The notes under the pieces are model-generated. The model had not been told where the DNA came from, made no database searches, and saw only the letters and a program-made list of their open reading frames with translations. Position numbers and translations under genes: made by a program. Positions 11,682 through 22,218 of a stretch of 64,000 nt of DNA are shown here, in pieces. Source of the DNA: Hirudinaria manillensis (taxonomy: Eukaryota > Annelida > Clitellata > Hirudinida > Hirudinidae); contig CM067529.1 of the NCBI GenBank assembly GCA_034509925.1, positions 5,031,001 to 5,095,000 on the forward strand. Direction: 5' to 3'. Each line of letters starts with the position of its first letter. Position 1 is the stretch's first letter.

Positions 11682-14336
11682 AACCGTCAGCAGCACTAGC
11701 ATCGATATCATCGTCGTCGTCGTCGTCATCGCTTTCACGAGGGCCGTTGGGGAAATCGCTTGATTGGGTCTCCATCAATAATTTACAACCCTCGAGTTTT
11801 TCAGATATTTTAACTCAAAACAAAAAAACTTTAAAACAGCCAGTTGCTGTTGTTGTTGCTACTGCTGTTGTTGAGGTTGTTGTTGTTGCTGTTGTTGTTT
11901 AAGTTGTTGTCGTCATCGTATAATTTTTATTTTCTTCAATTCCTACATTTAATCATTTTGTTGATTGTAACGTTGGCATTAATGCTGAAGTCATAATCAT
12001 CGTGACATTCGTGGCATGGCACCGAGTCATAAATGCCGACATGGAAAATGCACCCGCGTGAAAGAAATTAGAAGGATTGGAAGGAATTCCCAACCAAACA
12101 CATGCTGTGCTCTGGAGAGTTCAGCATCTCTCCTTCATTCATTCATTCTTTCTTTCTTTCATTCATTCATTCGTTGGTTCGTTCATTCACTCACGGTATT
12201 GATTCCACGATTTTACACGAATTTCCACTTCAATCCAGACCGATCGCTCAAAGCACGATTTAATTTATTTGTAATTTATTTAATAATAGTTTAATCATAA
12301 TTTCATAATCCACTAATTTCACGATTTATGAATATAATTAGTAGTGTTGATGAGCAAGATATGAGATTACTTTATGAGAATCCCTTTTGTCTGAACTCTG
12401 GTTCTGCTGGTAGATTCTGCTGAAGTTGGAGACGATGACAGGAACTGGAAGGGCAATGACGAGGACTCCACTCAGGGAGCAAATCCCACCGACCAACTTT
12501 CCGGCCACGCTTTGGGGCACCATGTCGCCATACCTGGAGTAAAGCAGGTGGAGATTCTTAAGGTGCGAACATGCGCCAAAAAGTCATTTATTGATGGGGG
12601 TTTCATGCGATGAAAGGCGTATTGCAAAGGAAGTCATTGAAGACTTCAATTTATGAAATGCATTCGTTTGACGTGAACTTGACGAGAGATTGAATGTTCG
12701 TGCTTTGAAAAGCATTGAAAAACGTGAACAATCTTCTTCCTCATCATCAGTAAATCCCTTCCTCCGTCCATTGAAAGGAATGACTGATGTTCAATAAAAT
12801 GTCTTCACGGCATTAAAAAAAAAAAACAAAACTGAAGAAGAAAAAAGAACCACACTCGGTAAAACTTCATTTCGCGTTGAAAGTTTAAAGTGGGAAAAAT
12901 TACCCCAGCGTTGTCATGGTAACGATGGTGTACCAAAAGGCTTCGGGTATGCTGGTAAACTTGGTATTGGGCACGTTCCTTTCCGTGTAGTAAACGACGG
13001 TGGCGAAGATGACGACGGCCATGCTCAGAGAGAAGAGGAGGAAGCCCAGCTCTCTGGCACAGCTTTGGAGAGTGTAACCGAGGATCCGAAGACCTTGAGA
13101 ATGGCGAGAGAACTTGAAAACTCTGAACACCCTGAAGACTCTGAGCGTTACGAAAGCACCGCTCAGCTCCTTGTTGTCGGGCAAACCCAGACTGATGTAG
13201 TAGGGCAGGATGGCCACCACGTCGATGACGCTCATGACTCTCGTCAGGTGCCTCATGCGGTCGGGAGAGGAGAAGAGCCTGAGAATGTACTCGACGGAGA
13301 AGATGAGCACGCAGGAGGTGTCCACGCAGAACAACTCCGTCTCGAATCTCTCGCCACAAGAAAGGTTCTCTCTGTCTTCGATGGTTCCACGTCCGTATAA
13401 AATCGGACAGGGGACAGTTTCCAAAACATTGGTCAGGACAGAACTGGCGATGAAGAAACCGGTCACGTAATAAAGCAGCATACCTGTCGAAATTGCACAG
13501 ATCCGCGTGCCAGTCAATGTTTGCTGAATATCGGGTTGCATTTGTTTATACAAACGTGGTGTGGAATTGCATTCTCGCCCGCATTGACAACGTGACATCG
13601 AAAAGGCGCGAAATATTGGCAGCAAATACGGTATCATTTTCTTCCATCGAGCTTTGAGTCATCATCGCTTAGTTTTATTTATTTAATAATTTAAATTTAA
13701 TAATTTAACCTCCAATTATCGGCCAAATTTATCCACTTTAAACATCTTTAAAGAAGAAAATATATCCGAATTAAGATTACCGGAAGTGCTTGAGTGCGGA
13801 TATTCAAAAGCGTGCCAGAGTTTCTGTCGCAGAGTGGCATCTTTAGGCAGTGGTCGACACTCGTCCTTACCAAAAGCAGAGCCGTCGGCAGCGTTCAAGT
13901 CCTGACAGTCCTTCTTCCTGTCTTTGTACTCCTCGTAGCAACAATCCCCCATGGCGTCTGCAGCTTCGAGTCCGAAAAAGGCCAATTCTTGCTCGAATTC
14001 GTCGGGACACGACCTCTTCGGGTAGTGGACCTTCCCGGTGCGATAATAGGTGAGGATGTAGCGAAACAAGTCCGGATCTCTGTCGAAAAAGTATTCATCG
14101 GTCGTCTGGTCGTAAAAGTATTCCCTCTCGTCAGAGCCGAGAAGCGAGTCAGGAAATTTCTCCAGAGTGTGTCGCCAGGTTTCAAAGCGTTGACCGCTGA
14201 CGTTGATCTTGATTCTCGTATCGACGCTCGGCTCTTGCCCTCCGAGTCGTAGCGGAGGAACGGGGTGCCTCACCAGGGGCAGCCAACCTATGGCAGTGGC
14301 TCTCACGAATGGCAGCCAAGAAGCGACGCTCGTCAT
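5650..14336 (-). CDS. Voltage-gated potassium channel, Kv4/Shal family
   Basis: Kv4 channels carry fast-inactivating A-type K+ current in neurons and muscle. Five exons keep frame exactly: 14336-13781, 13483-12904, 12533-12371, 10003-9755 and 5952-5650, giving about 616 residues. Exon 1 holds the Shal-type N terminus ([17 protein letters not shown]) and the T1 domain with its His/Cys zinc site (HYPKRSC...GDCC). Exon 2 holds S1 to the pore, with S4 reading [17 protein letters not shown] near residue 300. Exon 3 completes the selectivity filter (TTLG/YGD) and S6 ([14 protein letters not shown]). Exon 4 carries the Kv4 signature [13 protein letters not shown]. Exon 5, 3.8 kb away, reads [14 protein letters not shown] and is assigned by phase and weak likeness to the Kv4 tail, so it is the least certain. 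Its donor GTCTGT is weak, and reading through it would give a short alternative tail ending near 9704. Confidence 0.93.
8449..8503. repeat. (GGAT)n microsatellite
   Basis: Near-perfect tandem GGAT units, followed by a diverged tail to about 8560. Intronic to the Kv4 gene in the model given here. Confidence 0.9.
9661..9726. repeat. Perfect 24-bp inverted repeat beside a Kv4 splice donor
   Basis: Positions 9661-9684 are the exact reverse complement of 9703-9726, with an 18-nt loop of CAAT/TTAA units. In the Kv4 transcript the hairpin would start about 28 nt downstream of the exon 4 donor. It may be a remnant of a small inverted-repeat element or a structural splice regulator. Confidence 0.9.
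10004..12370 (-). other. Kv4 intron 3
   Basis: Inferred 2.4 kb intron between the S6 exon and the C-terminal exon. It holds GAT/CAT runs (about 11135-11200 and 11650-11725), TGTGATGT units (about 10955-11020), CAA/TTG runs (about 10215-10300 and 11845-11910) and ATTC runs (about 12135-12190). No exon was recognised. Confidence 0.5.
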
Positions 14337-17300
14337 CGGTGACTTTTATTAAACGTTTCTTAAGTTTTCAATAACCTTTCGAAGCCTATTCTGCAAAGCT
14401 TTCGAGTACTGCAGAGTACTTTGGAGTTTTCAATTGCATCCGAGCGAAACAGTACGATGGCAGTCTTCTTATAATGGAACGATAAAACTCCGTGGGACAT
14501 GCGTAGATCACCCAACGGGGAGCCAAGCTTAAGTGATGCTCACCTGGATGGGAGGTTATTAAATGTAGAAAAGGATGTACTTCTCCTAGGAGTGCAATGG
14601 CGTTGTTTCTTGATTGCATTCGTGCGATCTTTTACTTTTAAATGTTCAATGAATGATTTAGATGGGCTTTTTTTTCTTTCTTAATCCAGGTTTTCTGTAT
14701 TTTTCCGTTCGTATTTAGTCCTTAGTAATTTGTTTAAAAAGTTATTCTTGATGATCATCATTTATGGAGGGCCTTGGTGACAGTGCGTTGAATAATTTAG
14801 GAGAATGCTTCTTTAGAATTGGCCGAATCTTAAGCAAATTATATGGTCACTAATTTCTAGCAGGGAAATATATTTTAATTAGCAATTATTTCGAACTCCA
14901 CGGAAGACGTTGACAGTGTCACAACATCACAACACTATTCCAATTGAAATTAGAAAAAACACTTCCGAGTGGATAATTGGATTCGAGTTTTACGATCGAA
15001 GGGTTGTCAAAGTGTTAAGTTTAGAGAACGATTTTCTTACGTTTCACTGCCGCCATTTGTGCCAATCTTTTTTCAGACATTTAAAATAATAATAATTATT
15101 ATTATTGTTGTTCTACTAACGATAATAATAATAATAATAATAATATCAAAAACGATGCTGTTTGAAGGACTTCACTGACTTCAAAATATTAAAATTTAAA
15201 AAATAACTCGTAACATTCATTTTAAAATGTTTAAAATTTGAGCTAACACTGGCATTATTAGACAACCAACCTCGATCCAAAAATGTCCGAGAAGGAATTG
15301 GCGGGAAAAGAATTGATTGATGTGTATTGTTCAATCGTTAATGATTACATATGTATACTATCCAATTATTGATTATTTATGCAGTTATTCATTAATTATG
15401 CCTGTTAATCAATTATTTAAGATTATATTTTTTATAATATTCAGTTACGTGTTCGTTTATAAAAGTTGAAATCGCGAACTTTATAATAACGCTTCAGGAA
15501 TGTTGAAGTTCTTCGTTGAAGAGAAGGCGTTGGTTCTCGGTGTTTAATCGCTCGAAACGATCGCGTGCAGGGATGACACAGGAGATGCTCGGAAGAGCAT
15601 CCATCAGTCCCTCAGTCCACCCATCCATCCATCCTTCCATCCATCAAGCGAGGCTTTCGTGGATTCCGGATGAATGAAACTTGAGTTCTCTCAGGAGAAT
15701 ATATGAGGTTCGAGACGCCGGGCATTCGTGGCTCCCTTCTTCCTCTCACTTTTAGAGAGGCCTCGCTTGGAACATTGCATCTTCACTTCCGCAAGAGCTG
15801 TTCGAGCAGACTTGCAGCCAGTACTCTGTTTTCAAGTACCAGTACCTGTACTTGAAAGAGTATTTAAGTACAACTTAATCGTACTAGATGTCTGTTTTCA
15901 AATATTCGGCGTTATGTTCACCAGCAGTTTTTGCGAGTTTTTAAAGCCAAATATCCATTTCTTTCACTCGAATATCTGTAAAATGTCATTTAAAATAATA
16001 CGAGCGTGCATCGTTGCTGGATTGCCGAGATATCAAAGGAATGATTTGATTGGAAAAGAAACGTAAGATGATGCATAGATTATCTGATCATCGCGGTTTA
16101 AATTATTTTCATTAATTTGAAGTTTATCTTCAAATTTTGACTCAATCTCCAACAGTTCGTTCGAGTCTATTTCCCAAAAAAGATTTTTTTTATTCCAATT
16201 AAAGTAAATTACACTATTTTCGACTCATGACTTTGTAAACTGGGATGTAGACGACATTATACCAATCCTTCTACCAAATTTAAAGATGCCTTAGAAAGTT
16301 GGAAGAGAACATAAAACCAATGCAAGGAGCTGCAGCAGAAATTAATGGCTGCATAAATTCGACAGATTAGTTTTCATTAGGTCTTAGTCTTTCAAGCTTC
16401 GTTTGCATCCAGGTAAGTGTAAATAGGCACTACCCTGGGTTGCAATATTGTTTTCATCGCACTAAATTTGCGCCGTTTTAAAGCGTAAAGGCGTCATAAC
16501 CACCCAAACCACAATTAATCCTCATCCACCCATGGTGCCTGCACTCACCCGAGCAAATGCATCGTTCATGTGCTTACTAGATTTACAAAGCTCAGATCTG
16601 ACCAATTACTTAATTATTAATTGCTTGATTACACAGCATTCCTCAGACCAGATGAACACTTCATACATTCCTGCTCAAAACATTTAAACACCTGGCAATC
16701 ACCAGACATCTGCTCATCCAGGCATCAAATTAGTTTTGTCCGTCCGTCATCGGAGAACATTTCCGGTCGGTCGACGAACGGTTTCGGGTTTGTCCAGAAG
16801 GAGACGAACTCGACAAGAAATCGATCACGAAACTTATTTTTAACGCACAAGCAAAGCAGAGGTTTAACAAATAAAAATTAATCTTTAATAAAATCAATTC
16901 TTTAATAAAATTAATTCTTTAATAATCTTTAATAAAAAATAAAAGTCGACGGAGACGCACGAATCCGTAAACTTCGAATTCGATAAAAGCGATCCTCGAT
17001 CTTTTCAAAAACACGGAAGAGGCGACGTCTTAAGCGATAACATTTTTATCTTTGTTCACAAAATGAGACGACAAAACACAACGTGTATAAATATATATAT
17101 ACGATATATATATATATGATATATATGCATATGCATATATACGATATATATGTGTATATATATATATGATATATATGTATATACATATATGCGATACATA
17201 TATGTATTAACATACATGTATAAGCTCTGTAACTGCGACGTTCATCTCCGTTTCTAATCAAAAAAATATGTTTTTGCAGCATTATCTATCGACATGTAAA

Positions 17301-17506
17301 AGATCGCAACGAGCTTTTAAAAAAAAAATAAAAGAAAAAAAAGATGGCAACTTACAACTAAATGATCAGAAAAAAGAAAAACCCGACACCCGAGGAAGTC
17401 GCGACAAAAAGGCAACTCGTTCGAATCAAAAACCGTCGGAAAATTCCAAAAAGTTTTGCAAATGCAGCAGAAGGCCATGCGAGCGAAGTACCAAAGTCCG
17501 CTCCTA
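14337..17506. other. Intergenic region upstream of Kv4 and downstream of fos
   Basis: This 3.2 kb holds the Kv4 promoter and 5' UTR and the fos 3' UTR, but no exon I recognise. Visible features are a CATC run (about 15625-15650), a short hairpin GATGCTC-GGAA-GAGCATC near 15585, and a TATA/TATGCA block at about 17080-17215. The open frame at 16621-16881 has no recognisable domain. Confidence 0.5.
17080..17216. repeat. TATA-rich palindromic repeat block
   Basis: Alternating TA/TG dinucleotides punctuated by CGATATAT and TGCATATGCA units. The whole block is close to self-complementary. It is probably downstream of fos. Confidence 0.8.
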
Positions 17507-18970
17507 CTAACTGCTCGAGGAGGAGGAGGAGGAGGAGGCAGGGGGGCAGACGGGGGCCTGCAAATTGTGGAAGGAATCCGTCGGCAACGACACGACGGGA
17601 GTGAGGAGGATCTGCGACCCGGACACGACGAAAGGCGAGAGTCCGGTCGGGGGGCCGAGGCCGTCGATCACGGGCTCGAGTCCGATGGCGAAGAGGGTCG
17701 GGGTCCCCCGACGCTCGTCCGGATCGACCCCGAGTCCGGCCGAGCCCGAGAAGAAGTTCGGCCTGACGACGGCGGCTCGCCTCGACGCCTCGCTCCGTTC
17801 CTTCGACGGATCCGAGGTCGCGAGGGTCTCGGACGATTCCGACGGACCGCCCTCGGATTTCGGTTCCCTGCCGACGGGAGGGTCGCTCTCCGGGTTCGAG
17901 CGGAGAACGAGGAACTGCTTTCCGTTCTCGGATTTCAGAGCCAGCGACGTCCCGTCGGAATCTCGACTCTCGACGAAAAGACGGACGGACTCGTCGACTC
18001 CTCCTTCCTCGGTCTTGATGCGAACAGGAGTCGACCTGTTCATGGAGACGTATTCCTTGTTCATGTTGCAGTGCACCAAGTGCGACTCCATGATAAACTC
18101 GAGCTCTTCCTTCTGCTTCTCATAATTCTGGATATCCTCTTTTAGTTTCCTTTGCTCCGCTTCAAGTTTTTGCGTCTCCTACGGAAATTCCAAAACCGTA
18201 AATTAACTGTGAATATTAATCAAATGATGAATTAATTTAACAAATTTATTCTTATTGGTGAAACCATATCATTATTTTTACCCATTTAAAGCCAAGAAAT
18301 AAGTCCAATTTCAACCAATCAAAAAGCCTTATTAGATTAGCCATTGATACTATTAATATAATAAAATAATAATAATAATATTGATATAATATAATGTTAA
18401 TATAATATTGATTAATAATATAATTTAATAATGTTATATTAACATTATATTATATTAATATTATGATATTATATTAATTTATTCTTTAATACCTCAAGGA
18501 GCATATTGGTTTGGTCAACTCGTTTCTGCCTGCACTTGGCAGCAGCCATCTTGTTCCTCTCTCTCCTAATCCTCCTTCTCTCATCATCCTCTAGAGTCTA
18601 CAATGTTAATAATTGCAAAAAGCTAAAATGAAAAAAATATGTTAGATTCAAATTAATAAATAATCATTAAAAATAGAAACTTATTTTTAAAGCATTATTT
18701 GCAATTGAATGAAGTCAAAACTATCAAGATGACAAATGATCAATGAAAACAAATTCACACCTTGGAACCACCAGTTTTTGAAGATTTGGGACCAGAAGGA
18801 AGATTTAAAGAATGCTGGAGTATGGATCCTGAGTCCGTGCTGCTGTGATCTGAAGTGGCAGAATAATCAAGAGCCGAAAGCCCAGAGTCGATGTCACCAA
18901 GAGGGTTTTGCATTTGCTTGGCTAGATCAAAATCTCCTTCACTCAAATTGCCATAGAAAGACCTTTTCAT
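17507..18970 (-). CDS. fos: Fos-family bZIP transcription factor
   Basis: Fos proteins pair with Jun to form AP-1 and bind TGA(C/G)TCA sites in the nucleus. Three exons, all joined in phase 0: 18970-18761, 18597-18493 and 18178-17507, giving about 327 residues. Exon 2 carries the basic region [18 protein letters not shown], nearly identical to Fos. Exon 3 starts inside the leucine zipper. The fourth zipper position is Tyr (QNYEKQ) instead of Leu, and the zipper closes with LEFIMESH, the Fos-type end that ATF3 and JDP2 lack. The Ser/Pro-rich C-terminal half has an IKTE motif (possible SUMO site) and LTPVVSLPT, which resembles the Fos C-terminal region. It ends in a run of Ser codons before the stop. 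Exon 3 is strikingly G+C-rich compared with its surroundings, which creates long spurious frames on the other strand. Confidence 0.92.
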
Positions 18971-19749
18971 TCTTCATGTACTTCCTGCAAATTATTCACA
19001 AAATATCACAAATGAAAAAGACGTATGGCATCATTAATATGTATGCTATAACTCCTTCAGCTTCCGACTTTATCCGCACAACTTATAAAAAGAACAAATT
19101 TTGAAAAATTACATGCAAAAGCAAAGATGGATGCGATTTCAATCGTCTATTTCCAAACATATAAATAAAATATAAAAAATATTAAAATGGTTCAGAAACG
19201 ATTATGCTTCATAACATGTGATTTTTAAAGAACTCTTATGTAAATCATTTGTTGGAAAGGAATCATACTCCTTGTCCTTTGATGAAAGCCTTGTGTTTTA
19301 TCTCAGTTATTACTCAACAACGCAATAATATCATTACTCAATTTAACAAAATAGTAATTCGATCAAATTACATCGATTAAACAGTGATTAATCCTGGCTT
19401 ACTGAAAAAACCCCAGATCGAAACATGTCTCACGACTAAAAACAAACATTAATCACGGATTCCGAAAAGTTAACGTGTAATCTATCATTACATATGTTAA
19501 AATTACGTAATGCTACTAATTATTTAACATTAATTACCGTAACAAGAAGTAAATAATTTCTGTTGATTTATACAAATTTCATCGCTTTAAAAATGTCAAA
19601 GGCACCATAACAAACTTTTTATTTACTTCAATTATTAACTTTTATTTAAAGCATTTTTAGGTATAAATACATTTTGATAGCTGTAGTTTGCTTTTATGCA
19701 TTGTTTCTTTGTATCATTTCAATTGCACCTGATAACTTTTGAAGTTGTA

Positions 19750-19755
19750 CACGTG
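19750..19755. promoter_or_regulatory. Palindromic E-box CACGTG
   Basis: A canonical CACGTG E-box 17 bp from the CArG box, in the same fos/SLC35F-like divergent interval. Such a 6-mer is expected by chance every few kb, so function is only suggested by position. Confidence 0.3.
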
Positions 19756-19771
19756 ACTGCCCAGCGATGAC

Positions 19772-19781
19772 CCTATTTAGG
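19772..19781. promoter_or_regulatory. Perfect CArG box (SRF site) in a divergent promoter
   Basis: CCTATTTAGG matches the serum response element consensus CC(A/T)6GG exactly. It lies in the interval between the divergent fos and SLC35F-like genes, 802 bp upstream of the fos start codon and 50 bp upstream of the SLC35F-like start codon. SRF control of fos through a CArG box is classical in vertebrates, so the placement is suggestive. Which gene it serves cannot be read from sequence. Confidence 0.55.
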
Positions 19782-19831
19782 GTCTGGGTTTAATGTAATT
19801 CTCGCTTCGTTGCTTAGAAGCTTGGTCGAAA

Positions 19832-21808
19832 ATGCCTGAGGCAAGTGGTGATGAGTTGGACCAGGAACGGCAAAGCGTTTGTACAAAGTTGACTAGAATT
19901 GCAAAAAAACATATCTTTACCAAGTAATCTACTTCTTGTGATTTAAAAAATGAGTATAACAGTGATTAAAAGAAACATATATAACATTTCAATAGAAAAT
20001 TTGCCCAGAGTATTTTGATTGGACAACTCCTTTCAGTTTTTGTTTGTGGGACTGCAATAACATCTGGTATTTTACAAGAGAATTCTGTGAATATTCCAAC
20101 AGGTATGTAACATCTCTGTTTGAATGGCAAATAAAATTTATGATGTAATGTAGGATAAGTGAGCGATCCTTGTAATTTTAGATATGTTGTTTTTTTTTTA
20201 AATTTTGAATATGTTGTGCATTCTCATTATCTTATTGAAATAATTTTTCAGGACAAAGTTTTATCAACTATCTCCTCTTGGCCATAACGTTCACCACCTG
20301 GAATCTTACACGCGTAGGATTCTCTGGTTACAAAACAATTTTGAAAGAGAGAGGATGGAAGTATTTTGTTCTTGGCATTTTGGAGGTGGAAGGAAATTTT
20401 TTAGTTATAAAGGCTTATCAGTTTACATCTGTTACCTCTGTTCAGGTTGCTAATTATTTTTTAATGTTTTCATTCATTTTTCTTCTATAATGTATAATGT
20501 GAACTTATAATCTTGCAGCTTCTCGATTGTTTGACAATCCCCACTGTTCTGATTTTGTCAAAAAAGTTTTTAAAAGCTAATTTCAAATGGTCAAATTATG
20601 TTGGTGTTGTGATATGTTTGTTGGGAGCAGGTCTCCTAGTGTTAGCAGATTTTCTCACTGACAGATATGCTGGTGAGGAACAATCAAACACTGGTGAGCA
20701 CTAATTAGCTTGATAGATGTTTATTGATAACGTAACGTTCTTGATAAATATTGATACGTCCAACTTTTTTTGCAACAGTTTTGCAGAATGTCATCGGCGA
20801 CATTCTGGTGGCCCTCGGTGCCATAATTTATGGAATTCTGAATGTTTCGCAAGAGTTTGTAATTAGCAATCATGGATCTGTGGAATACCTTGGAGTTGTC
20901 GGTTGCTTTGGAAGTATAGTCAGTGCTATCCAGTTGTGAGTTTGTTTTTTTGTTAAAGCAAATATTGTACTGTTACAAGTACATCTGCTATGTCATTATT
21001 CTTTCAGTGCCATACTTGAAAGACAGGAATTGTACAAGATAAATTTTGCTTTGCTGAAAGTCTGTTAGTATGATTGATCGATTTATTTATTTAATTTGAT
21101 TAAATAATTGTAACATAATAATAATAATAATAATAACATACAACTCTCTCCACTAGGGTTACCGCTACTCGTGTTTGCCGTGTGCCTTTATTTGTTCTAT
21201 TGTCTCATGTCTTACGGCATAAACAAGACCTCAGCCATGGCCGTCAACCTCAACTTGTTGTCGTCAGATTTCTTTTCACTGCTTGTGGGAATCATTGTTT
21301 TTAAATACAAGGTGAGAAATTATTTACGTTATTTCCGTGAGGCCGTGGAATTACGATTCGTTCAAAGGATGCAATCACCTAAACATTTGCATATCACTTA
21401 TTTGTTGGAAAATGTGGCCGCTTCTAATTTCATAATATTCACATAATATTTTTATTTTTAATATTACACTGCTCAAATCTTAAGGTTGAATACTTAAGAA
21501 ATGCCTGTCAGTTTATTCCAATTCAATTTCAAAGATTTAAATCAAGTATTAGTTATTCAATAATGTTTCTTATGTCTCACTCGTTTCAGTTCAATGCACT
21601 GTATTTTGGTTCCTTCGCGGCGATCATAATCGGGGTTCTACTCTACAACATTTTCCCATCCACGAGTTCAAAATCCTCTCCACCTCTGAAAGTTTCTTCA
21701 GACTCACAGTTCGAGGAGAACCAGTACTCCAACAGGGCCGGACCCGACGACCTCGAGGATGACCCCGACAATCCGCAAACGAGGATCATAATCTCCACGC
21801 ATTTGTGA
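19832..21808 (+). CDS. SLC35F1/F2-family membrane transporter
   Basis: SLC35F1/F2 proteins are ten-helix members of the drug/metabolite transporter superfamily. Their substrates are poorly known. Eight exons join in frame: 19832-19923, 19996-20102, 20252-20445, 20519-20693, 20779-20935, 21008-21063, 21157-21311 and 21590-21808, giving 384 residues. Family words are clear: IFTK before helix 1, LIGQLLS, RGWKYFVLGILEVEGNFLV, KAYQFTSVTSVQLLDC, NVIGDILVALGAIIYG, VEYLGVVGCFG, and NKTSAMAVNLNLLSSD. The C-terminal tail is acidic and probably cytoplasmic. Five of the seven introns are 72-93 nt, the shortest consistent set in the window. The 21063 donor (T/GTTAGT) was chosen because it keeps frame. The gene diverges from fos and shares its promoter interval. 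Confidence 0.93.
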
Positions 21809-22018
21809 TGGCACAGGTTTTTTGTTCTGAGTTTCAGTATTATTGAAGCATTCCCAGTGCCAGTGTTTTGTTGCATTCCAAGACAGTTTGATTTCTACTG
21901 TTTGTCTGATTCAAGTGGACGTACATCTTGTTATGTTACACGTTATGGTCTTAATGTGTCTTAGGCAAATCTTGCTGAGCGATTGTTGATTCGTGTTTTG
22001 AATTTATTAATTGCATCC

Positions 22019-22024
22019 AATAAA
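22019..22024 (+). terminator. Polyadenylation signal of the SLC35F-like gene
   Basis: AATAAA about 210 nt after the stop codon on the plus strand. It is the first canonical hexamer I found in the expected position. Confidence 0.55.
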
Positions 22025-22218
22025 CGAACGACTCTGATTACCGACTCCGCGTAAAAATTAACGATCACGGCAATGCAAAGCATCGAGTAAAACCTCACCG
22101 CGAGTAAACAATTTCGATCGCACGGTCAGTAAAATGAACGTCAATAAAATGAGTACAAAACGCAGGCTTCAGTTTATTTACAATCCTTCGATGTTTCGAC
22201 GTCGTTTCAAGTTGGAAT

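Noticed and set aside
13794..14252. 152-codon plus-strand open frame
   Set aside because: It is antisense to Kv4 exon 1, whose minus-strand reading matches Shal channels throughout.
17456..18145. Plus-strand open frames of 229 and 186 codons
   Set aside because: They are shadows of the G+C-rich fos exon 3 on the opposite strand; no domain is visible.
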